Positions 9,657 through 16,761 of a stretch of 16,761 nt of DNA are shown here, piece by piece. The position numbers were made by a program, and so were the translations under genes. The notes under the pieces were generated by a model, which was not told the DNA's origin, did not search any database, and saw only the letters and a list, made by a program, of their open reading frames with translations. The stretch's first letter is position 1, and each line of letters starts with the position of its first letter. Source of the stretch: Pleurotus ostreatus/Saccharomyces cerevisiae fusant. Its lineage: Eukaryota > Opisthokonta. Where the stretch lies: contig JAMQCK010000740.1 of the NCBI GenBank assembly GCA_024196135.1, positions 1-16,761 of the forward strand, in the 5' to 3' direction.

Positions 9657-12303
9657 ATGTCGTCCACTCCAGTGACGGCGACCACGCCCTACGATCCAGT
9701 ACCCCGTCATGAAGCCGACTCGCCCGCGCCAGGCCTGCATGAGTCCTTCGCCAACCAGCAGGGAGCCATGATGTCGGAGACGAACTCGATGGACATCCCT
9801 TCTGGCGCTGCCCAACCGCGCTTTATCGGTACCGCCCTCTACGATGATCCATCTGGCCCCCACGTCCGCGACTCCTACGTCTCCTCCGGCTCTCCCTCCC
9901 TGCGCGACCAATCTGTCAATGACTCCGTGTACGCGCTCAACGATGGTACTTTGGACTCTCGCCGGCCCCTCGCGGACACACTCTACTCGGGCGGGTACAG
10001 AGACGATCCCGAACAGTTCGACGATCAGCCTGGCGTGGCGATGTCACCCATGAACTCGGATCGAAGTCGGTACATGGAAGAGAAGCGGGCGACATATGCC
10101 GCTCCGCGTGCAAAATCGAAGCGCATAATGATCATGGCCGCGGTCGCCGCCGTTATCCTCCTCATCCTTGCCATCGTCATTCCCGTCTACTTTGCTGTGG
10201 TCAAGCCGAAGAATGACAAGAGCAACCTTGCGAACAACGGAAGCGGCGACGACTCTTCTAGCGACTCTGATGGTACTTCCTCGAGCGGAGGTGGGAAAAA
10301 CGCGATTGTCACCGGCGGCGACGGCAGCGAAATCACTATGGAAGGCGGCGACAAGTTCACGTACTCAAACAAGTTCGGGGGCACATGGTACTGGGACGAT
10401 GAGGACCCGTTCAACAACAACGCCCAGGCGCAGACATACACGCCTCCGCTCAACGAGTCGTTCAAGTACGGCGAGGACAAGATCTTCGGGTACGTCTTCG
10501 CTAGCGTTGCTCAGGACTAGGGTCTAATCTATACGGACTAGTGTTAACATCGGCGGTTGGCTCGTCCCTGAACCTGTATGTGGCTTGCCACGTCTTCTTG
10601 ATGGTAGCTGATGGCGCCTTTAGTTCATCGTTCCTTCTCTATACGAGCCATATGTCAACAACACTACCCCCGCGGTCGACGAGTGGACGCTCTGTGAGAA
10701 CATGCGGAATTCCGACGGCGGCATTGATCTTTTGGAAGAACATTACAAGACCTTCATCGTGAGTAGCTGACGCATCACTGTCAAGCACTGAACTTATTTC
10801 TCCCTTAGACTGAGAAGGACTTCGCTGAGATCGCGGGTGCTGGCCTGAACCATGTTCGCATCCCCATCGGCTACTACGCCATTGAGACTCGTGGGGATGA
10901 GCCCTTCCTTGCGAAGACGTCCTGGAAGTAAGCCTTTTGGCATGGTCTCATGGAACGCCGCCTAACGCGGTCCTCTTCACAGATACTTCCTCAAGGCAAT
11001 CAACTGGGCGAGGAAGTACGGCTTGCGCATCAACCTGGACCTCCACGTCTTGCCAGGTAGTCAGAATGGCTGGAACCATTCTGGCAGACTCGGGGACATC
11101 AACATGCTTCTCGGGCCTATGGGCTTGGCCAACGCACAGCGCTCCCTCGACTACATCCGGATCATCGCCGAGTTTATCTCGCAGGACCAGTACAAGGACG
11201 TTGTCACCATCTTCGGTGTCACGAATGAGCCGCGCGGTCCTTTCATTGGCCAGGACCAGTTGAAGTCCTAGTGCGTTGTTCTGCTAGCTTCTTTTCCACG
11301 TCGGATACTGACGATGTGTATAGCTACTACCAGGCCTACCAGATCGTTCGCGAGGCTAGCGGCACCGGCGAAGGCAAGGGCCCGTACATCAGCTTGCACG
11401 ACGGCTTCATGGGCCTCCCGCAATGGGAAGGTTTCATGGAAGGCGCCGACCGCGTCCAGCTCGACTGGCACCCGTACATCGCTTTCAACGACCAGTCGGA
11501 CGCGCCGATGTCGAGCTACGCTGGCCGGCCCTGCGACACCTGGGGAAAGCCCATCAACCAGTCGATGTCGGCGTTCGGGATCACGGCTGCTGGCGAGTTC
11601 AGCAACGGTGTCACAGATTGTGGCTGGTGGCTCAATGGCGTGGAGGATGGTGTTCGGTATGAGGGCACGTATAAGGAGGGCAACTTCCCGCGTGTTGGGT
11701 CGTGTGATGATTGGATCAACTACGACACGTGGGACGACGACATGAAGGCGTCGGTGAAGCAGTTCGCGATGGAGAGTATGGATGCGATGCAGGTGAGTAT
11801 CCTTCGTGTCGTGGTTTGAGGTAGATGTTGACTGTCCGCAGAACTGGTTCTTCTGGACATGGAAGATCGGCGAGTCGAAGACCCTCGGCAAGGTCGGCTC
11901 CCCCGCCTGGTCCTACTCGCTCGGTCTTGACCAGGGTTGGATGCCCACGGACCCGCGAACCGCATACGGCTCCTGCGGCAACCCCGCCCCTTGGGACGGC
12001 GAGCTCAAGGCCTGGCAAACAGGCGGCTCCGGCGCCGGCTCGCTCGCATCGACGGTGGCCTGGCCGCCTTCGACAATCAGCAACGGCGGCGCTCCGGACG
12101 AGCTGCCGACGTACACGCCCACGGGCTCGCTTGTGACGCTGCCGGGCCCGACGTTTACTAGCGCGCCCTCGGTGAAGGTGGGCAGCGGGTGGAATAATGG
12201 CGATGATCAGACTCCCATGATGACGGATGCCGCGGGATGCTCGTACCTTGACCCATGGGTAGGCACGAACGCTGCGCCGCCGTCGCCTCTCTGCACATCA
12301 TAG
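9657..12303 (+). CDS. Membrane-anchored glucan 1,3-beta-glucosidase, GH5 (ExgD-like)
   Basis: Seven exons: 9657-10489, 10542-10575, 10624-10758, 10809-10927, 10983-11270, 11324-11792 and 11842-12303. They give 779 residues; introns are 48-55 nt and exon 2 is only 34 nt. The first about 155 residues are a Ser/Pro/Asp-rich cytosolic tail. One helix (about 157-179, flanked by KSKR and KPK) makes a type II anchor, followed by a Ser/Gly/Asp-rich stalk. The GH5 domain starts at VNIGGWLVPEP (from about 279), then HVRIPIGYYAIE and HVLPGSQNGWNHSG. It carries GVTNEPRG with the acid/base Glu (E456), GEFSNG with the nucleophile Glu (E561), and NWFFWTWK (from 627). These are hallmarks of exo-beta-1,3-glucanases. 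The enzyme would release glucose from non-reducing ends of beta-1,3-glucan at the cell surface during wall remodelling. The tail plus single N-terminal helix matches the fungal ExgD type rather than secreted ExgA types. The in-frame TAG at the end of exon 5 is removed by splicing. Confidence 0.94.
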
Positions 12304-12887
12304 TCGACACCATCAACCCACTACCCCCTGTCTGCTGGCGTTGAGGGAAGGTCATGCGCCCCGCCTTCACCTCACGCGTGTCCCCCTCGCCCTCACCTTC
12401 CAACCACCCCACCACCCGCTTGTACTATACGCGGCTTGTACGATTGCTTCTACCTTAACCACCCGCCTTATCCCTCCCGCCTACGTCGGCGGCCCTACGA
12501 CGCCCACCTCGGACCTCCTCTTGTGTCTCATACGTATACATATCGCTCTCGGTGTTTTGTAAGTACCGCGCACGGACAGACTGGCATATTTATCCATCCC
12601 CTTTGGTTATCTTACACGGTCCTTTTGGGCTAGTTACACGGTCCCTCAGGCTAGTTACACGTCCTCATTGGCTTGATGTACGAGGGTACACGATACGCCC
12701 TCAACCTCTCTAGCCTGTAGCCTCGGATAATGGAGATGTTGATATCCTGGCATGGGATTTCATTGGATTTCGCGAGTGTCCGATTCAGTGGCTATTCGTA
12801 CAATGGGCTGAGCTAAATTCCTTTCCCTTTCGCTTCCTCTTCCCCTTTCCAATTCCTATGACTTCGATAGCTCGAGAGCCGCGGGCC
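12304..12887. other. Intergenic between convergent GH5 and IF1-like genes
   Basis: About 584 bp contain the tail-to-tail 3' flanks of the two genes. No protein-like frame is visible; two open plus-strand frames at 12341-12633 are low-complexity Thr/Pro/Leu shadows. The notable element is the three-copy tandem repeat at 12612-12675. The first roughly 200 bp are C-rich, then T-rich. Confidence 0.5.
12612..12675 (+). repeat. Three-copy imperfect tandem repeat, about 21 bp unit
   Basis: Copies lie at 12612-12633, 12634-12654 and 12655-12675. Each begins TTACACG and ends with a GGCTAG or GGCTTG element; copies 1 and 2 share TTACACGGTCC. They sit about 310 bp after the GH5 stop codon, so they may be in its 3' UTR or just beyond. 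Similar spacing with diverging centres suggests a small slippage duplication; a regulatory role is only speculation. Confidence 0.75.
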
Positions 12888-13233
12888 TCAGTGCTCCCCG
12901 CTCGTCGTCGCATATCGATCCTCGAGATCCTCTTGCCCGCCGAATCCTCCTTCGAAATCTCGCTCGGCGGGCTTGCTAGACGTTGTCTTCGCTGCAGATT
13001 CCTTCTTGTCGAGCTCCGCACGGAGGGCCTTGAGCTGTTCTTGCTCCTATCGCAGGTATCAGTTGAGAGCGGGAGTTGGTTGCTGACGAGGGGATGTTGA
13101 ACGCACCTTGGCGTGGATGAAGCGGGCCTCTTCCGCGTTTTCGCGACCCTTCCAGTTGGGGTCCTACGTAGAGTCAGTAAGACGTCCAAGCCGCCCGGTG
13201 AAAGTGAAGTACGTTTGCAGTAGTTCCAGACAT
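12888..13233 (-). CDS. Small mitochondrial F1-ATPase inhibitor (IF1)-like protein
   Basis: Three exons: 13233-13213, 13163-13107 and 13046-12888, with 49-nt and 60-nt introns. They give 78 residues. After a short N-terminus comes a charged helix with RENAEEARFIHAKEQEQLKA. It follows the inhibitory-region pattern of IF1 (RExAEExRYxxxxxxEQLxAL), in which this helix inserts into F1-ATPase and blocks ATP hydrolysis at low matrix pH. The C-terminal third (ERDFEGGFGGQEDLEDRY) is acidic and Gly-rich, where typical IF1 continues into a basic dimerising coiled coil. The ATG at 13233 sits in an ideal context (ACCACCATG), but the resulting N-terminus has no clear mitochondrial presequence. The frame stays open upstream, and in-frame ATGs at 13368 and 13374 would add an Arg-rich, almost acid-free, presequence-like 45-47 residues. 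Function is therefore by motif only; a non-mitochondrial relative is possible. Confidence 0.68.
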
Positions 13234-13563
13234 GGTGGTTAGAGTGAAGTGTCTGGATCCGGCAGAACGAGCCAAGTTCAACCTATGGGTGGCGCAGTCA
13301 TGACGTCGTGGCCCAGCGGACCTACAGCCCCAAATAGCGCCAAATCTCTGTTGGCTACAAAAGGCCATGTGCATTTGCGTGCGGCTCTTCGCTTGGGTAC
13401 AACTCGGAGAATACTGCTCCGTGCGCGAAACGAGCCAACTGTTGATCAGCCCAGAGAGCAGGCCCGCAAAGTGGAGGTGTGGATACATGATTAGAAGATA
13501 CTGTACGTCCAACAGGTCTACATAGATGGTACTATATGGGTGAAAGTCCGCATGCGGTGAGCC
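13234..13563. other. Intergenic between MTO1 3' end and IF1-like 5' end
   Basis: About 330 bp separate two genes transcribed in the same direction (minus). It must hold the MTO1 3' UTR and the IF1-like promoter. The part nearest 13233 stays open in the IF1-like frame back to about 13512, which is discussed as a possible N-terminal extension. No other feature is recognised. Confidence 0.45.
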
Positions 13564-16248
13564 TCAAGCGGATGCCGCAATGGGTTCGTGCGCGGCCCCA
13601 GGCTGGGGCAGATAACCGCCTCGTGTAGGCGAACCCTTTTGCCGTGCATGTCGCATCAAGAGCACGATAGAGATGGGAGTGATGCCCTCCATCCGCCGTG
13701 CGGCGCCCTAAATATGTGGTGAGTATACGCGAGATCAAGGGAGACCGAGCAGTCGAGACGGCGAAAAGGAAAACACTCACAATCGTCGCCGGCCGCACCT
13801 TCGCCAGCTTCTCCTTCACCTCACTGCTGAGCCCGTCCACCGCGTCGTAATTCATCTGCGGGTCGAGCGTGAAGGACTCGTCTTGCAAGAAGTCCTTGAG
13901 ATCTTCCTCTTGCCGCGAGATGTAGTGCGAGTAGCGGCCTGTAAATGGTGGATAAGATGAGGACCGACACATAGGGAATATGGGAAAAAACTAGAGAGGA
14001 AGATGCGCGCGCACCATCAATATCTACCCGTGACAACGTCTGCGGGTCGTGATTTGCCAACTGCGGGATCGCGCCTACGAGGTCGGCCGTAGAGACGTTA
14101 GGGTAGCCAAGGAGGTCCCAGCCGCTGCGAAAGTTTTGTTAGTACGACTCCTCGAGCAGCTCGATGGTAGCATACCTTCGATATACGCCGTCCCTCTGTA
14201 CCGCCATGCCGTGTGATACCCAGGCCTATAATATATTCAGCCAAGACGAGCTTCGCCGCGGACATACGATCTACGCACCTGTGGACTCAACCTTGTCTCC
14301 TTCAGCACCCGAGTCACCTCCTCCACATCCCCACACGCCCTCTCATACGCTGCCCACCGCGCATCGTCGACCACGCCGACCTTCCGACCTAGCGGCGTGA
14401 GGCGCATGTCTGCGTTGTCGCTCCGGATGGTCATGCGGTATTCGGAGCGAGAGGTAAACATGCGATCTGCACGAGTAATTAGTCAGGTCTAAAGACAGTC
14501 TGATGGGGGGGGGGGGGAGGGAGGACCAAGGATGGGTAGACGACGCGAACTTACAAGGCTCCTCAGCACCCTTCACAATGAGGTCGTCAATCATCACGCC
14601 GATGAATCCGTCTGCGCGGCTGATGGTCATAGGCGGCTTGCCCAAGGCAGCGAGACCGGCATTGATGCCCGCCACAATCCCTTGCGCCGCAGCCTCCTCA
14701 TATCCAGTCGTACCTGCAGCATTTCGATCAGCACCTACTTGCACCTCCTTCCCAACCACAGCTCACCATTAATCTGCCCCGCCAAAAACAACCCCCCAAT
14801 CCTCTTCGTCTCCAACGACGCGCCCAGCTCCCTAGGATCGATAAAATCATACTCCACCCCATACGCCGGGCGCACGATCTTCGCGTTCTCCAACCCCGGG
14901 ATCGTGCGCACGAACGCCTCCTGCACGTCCTCGGGCATGCTGTTGGAGATGCCGTTGGGGTAGATGAGGTCGGAGTCGTAGCCCTCGGGCTCGAGCCAGA
15001 CGTTATGGCTTGTCTTGCTGGCAAAGCGGAGGATTTTGGCTTCGAGGGAGGGGCAGTAGCGGGGGCCTGAGGGAAGAGGTGAATAAGGGAGAGGATAGGA
15101 AAGAGTAGGCGCACCCTTCCGGGTTTCCTGGATGTGCACGCTGCGGTGGAGGTTGTCGCGGATAATTTGATGAGTTTCTGGTGTCGTTCGTGTCATGTAG
15201 CAGCTTATTTGGTTGTTCTGGTGAACGTGAGCGATGTTCACCCTGCTTATTAGGCTTTCGCGTACCGCATTATCAACAGCTTTATGCAAGAAGCTGAAGG
15301 GGGAAGGTGGATCGTCTCCGAGCTGCTCAGGCAGTTGCGAGAAGTCGATGCTATCTTTCGCCAGTCGTGCGGGTGTTCCGGTCTGCAAGCGGCCAAGTTT
15401 GAAGCATGCTGCAGCCAAAGAGGCAGAGAGACCTATTGAGGGCGCTTCGCCCATACGTCCAGCAGGGAAACGCTTGAGCCCTATGTGGATCTCGCCACCC
15501 AAAAAGGTCCCTGTGCATATCACGACCTGAGAGCAGGGTATGATGTCTCCAGAGTCTGAAGATGTGAGCTAGATGCAAACACAGAGGCGTAGATGACATA
15601 CCTAGCTTAACACCGACGATCTTGCTAGGGGGACCGTTCAAGGATGGTGGGACGTCGAAGACGAGGTCAAACACGCTCCCTGCGCGCACGTCGAGGTTTG
15701 GATAGTTGTTGAGTGTTCCTTGCATATTCGTCCTATACAAGACGCGGTCCATTTGAGCTCGCGGGCTCTGTGTAGAGTTAGTCCCGTCCCGATCACCGCG
15801 AATGCACCGACACTCACTCACCCATAGGGCCATGCCTTTGGAACGGTTGAGTATGCGGAACTGTATGCCAGCCTTGTCTGAGGGCTTTCAGCTGGATTAA
15901 TGCGCATATATGCAGCTTGCGCACCTGCGACGCGACCCATCAGGCCGCCTAGCGCATCAACTTCACGGACGAGGGTGCCCTTGCCTACACCACCGATCGA
16001 GGGGTTGCAGGACATTTCCCCAATAGTGGCGGGGTTCTGGGTGAGTAGCACGGTGCGCGCGCCAGTTCGGGCCGCTCCTGCAGCAGCCTCACAGCCGGCA
16101 TGTCCGCCTCCAATGACACAGACTGGTGCTGAGTGAGCGATAGAAGACGCGGCGAGGGACATTGCGCACCGTCGTATGCGCCAGTAGAAAGATATCTGTG
16201 TAGCGCAGGCCGCAGGCTGCGGCAGGCGCGCGCGCGGGACAGCAGCAT
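13564..16248 (-). CDS. MTO1: Mitochondrial tRNA U34 carboxymethylaminomethyl-modifying enzyme MTO1 (MnmG/GidA family)
   Basis: Thirteen exons (high to low): 16248-16170, 16128-15925, 15877-15822, 15767-15602, 15555-15266, 15217-15115, 15066-14767, 14713-14555, 14466-14279, 14225-14176, 14124-14015, 13938-13781 and 13707-13564. They give 668 residues, a normal MTO1 length. Exon 1 encodes an Arg-rich presequence ([20 protein letters not shown]). The FAD-binding Rossmann motif follows ([13 protein letters not shown], from about 30), then [11 protein letters not shown]. Both family signatures are present: [11 protein letters not shown] (from about 300) and [17 protein letters not shown] (from about 395). 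[29 protein letters not shown] and a C-terminal helical domain with RRMEGITP complete the fold. With MSS1/MnmE it uses FAD, NADH and a folate one-carbon unit to modify the wobble uridine of mitochondrial tRNAs. The 48-nt intron 15265-15218 is in frame, and its removal restores family spacing. Two downstream introns (88 and 76 nt) are longer than the window norm. Confidence 0.95.
14505..14517. repeat. 13-bp G homopolymer inside an MTO1 intron
   Basis: Thirteen consecutive G on the plus strand (C in the MTO1 transcript) lie within the 88-nt intron 14467-14554. The tract sits in a wider C-rich stretch upstream of the acceptor. Homopolymers of this length are prone to slippage and to sequencing length errors; here it does not affect the coding frame. 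Confidence 0.95.
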
Positions 16249-16464
16249 GATGGTGGTCGGGGACAAGGACGTCGAGAAGTAGACGCGCGAAAAGAAAGAC
16301 TTCCTAATGCGGAAACCCGGGCGTCGGCCGAGCACATTCCGGCGATCGGATTCGAAGCAGGCCTGACATCGTCGTCGCGTTTCTCTTCGCCGTCACGCTC
16401 TGTCGCGTCCTCCCCCTGCGCCGCTCACCGTCGTCCGCCGCCTTGCGCGGTGCGCGCGCGATCC
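16249..16464. promoter_or_regulatory. Short bidirectional promoter region shared by MTO1 and the mitochondrial carrier
   Basis: Only 216 bp separate the two divergent start codons, so both promoters and 5' UTRs must fit here. The side near the carrier is CT-rich on the plus strand (about 16378-16420), a common feature near fungal transcription starts. An ATG at 16337 on the minus strand opens an out-of-frame 82-codon frame overlapping the MTO1 start. It would act as an upstream ORF if transcription begins above it. No named binding site is recognised. Confidence 0.55.
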
Positions 16465-16761
16465 ATGGATGGAACCAGGTATGCTGGCATCTGGAGTCCT
16501 TGACGTTGCTCACACCGCCTAGCTCGGGCTTTCCCTTCTACGACTCGGCCAAGTTCAATGATGCCCTCAAGAGTGCGTGCGCGTCCATATCTGCAACACC
16601 CTCCCTAACCCCTCGCAGGAAACAAGCCCGTCGTAGCGGCCATCTGCGCCAGCTACATCTCCACCTTCGCTGGCTACCCTGTCCGTCCTCGCCCGCATTC
16701 ATGCCACATACCCGCTCACACCCTCCCAGCTCGACTCGATGAAGTCCCGCCTGCAGACCAC
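16465..16761 (+). CDS. Mitochondrial carrier family (SLC25-like) protein, 5' part only
   Basis: The gene runs off the right edge. Four exons are visible: 16465-16478, 16523-16572, 16619-16680 and 16730-16761 (cut). The introns are 44, 46 and 49 nt. The 53 visible residues start MDGTSSGFPFYDSAKF. The first transmembrane helix (KPVVAAICASYISTFAGYP) runs directly into PLDSMKSRLQT, the first-repeat signature P-x-[DE]-x-x-[KR]-x-R-x-Q of mitochondrial carriers. The P of the motif and the following L are separated by an intron, and the joined motif is exact, which supports the model. Such carriers exchange metabolites across the inner mitochondrial membrane; the substrate cannot be told from one third of the protein. 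The ATG at 16465 is the first that gives a coherent frame; a tiny 14-nt first coding exon is typical for this group. Confidence 0.85.

Noticed and set aside
11268..11270. In-frame TAG in the GH5 gene suggesting a pseudogene
   Set aside because: A GTGCGT donor follows the TA and the TATAG acceptor at 11323 restores a Tyr codon and the GH5 sequence, so it is a normal intron boundary.
16333..16335. Longer MTO1 presequence reading back to 16335
   Set aside because: The frame is open and Arg-rich, but the codon there is GTG; the first in-frame ATG is at 16248.
1..16761. tRNA genes, transposons, viral remnants or CRISPR-like arrays
   Set aside because: I scanned both strands for T-loop-like motifs, transposase or reverse transcriptase motifs, terminal repeats and regularly spaced repeats and found nothing convincing; apart from the short repeats listed and the edges, the space is filled by single-copy fungal genes and ordinary intergenic DNA.

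Overview
The window looks like nuclear DNA of a filamentous basidiomycete, most likely an agaricomycete. It is GC-rich and gene-dense. Every confident gene is cut by short introns, mostly 41-57 nt, with GT(G/A)NGN-type donors and YAG acceptors. The proteins are typical fungal ones: a GH20 hexosaminidase, a membrane-anchored GH5 exo-glucanase, an Eaf1/Vid21-type NuA4 scaffold and a mitochondrial MnmG/MTO1. I rebuilt the gene models by hand by joining reading frames across GT..AG introns, so exon borders are inferences from frame, splice signals and family motifs.

Layout, left to right. 1-510 holds no recognisable gene. 511-1670 (+) is a 7-exon DUF1295/steroid-reductase-like membrane protein. 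1821-3909 (-) is a secreted GH20 beta-N-acetylhexosaminidase that converges on it, with 150 bp between the stop codons. A divergent intergenic region (3910-4414) separates it from 4415-8750 (+), a 7-exon, about 1338-residue Eaf1/Vid21 homologue with HSA and SANT domains and a glutamine-rich tail. 8751-9656 is mostly intergenic but contains a weak unrecognised minus-strand ORF pair (9133-9511). 9657-12303 (+) is a 7-exon type II membrane GH5 glucan 1,3-beta-glucosidase (ExgD-like). 12304-12887 is its 3' flank and carries a small three-copy tandem repeat. 12888-13233 (-) is a small protein with the signature of the mitochondrial F1-ATPase inhibitor IF1. 13564-16248 (-) is a 13-exon MTO1/MnmG tRNA wobble-uridine modification enzyme. 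It lies head to head, 216 bp apart, with the 5' end of a mitochondrial carrier gene (16465 onward, +) that runs off the window.

Functionally this is an ordinary housekeeping neighbourhood: two wall-polysaccharide hydrolases (chitin and beta-glucan), one chromatin regulator, and three genes linked to mitochondria at the right end (IF1-like, MTO1, carrier). I found no convincing new system, mobile element, tRNA or CRISPR array. The observations most worth checking are at gene-model level: two very short or in-frame introns in MTO1, one of which could switch mitochondrial targeting; an IF1-like protein with an unusual C-terminus and no obvious presequence; and an orphan ORF pair at 9133-9511.
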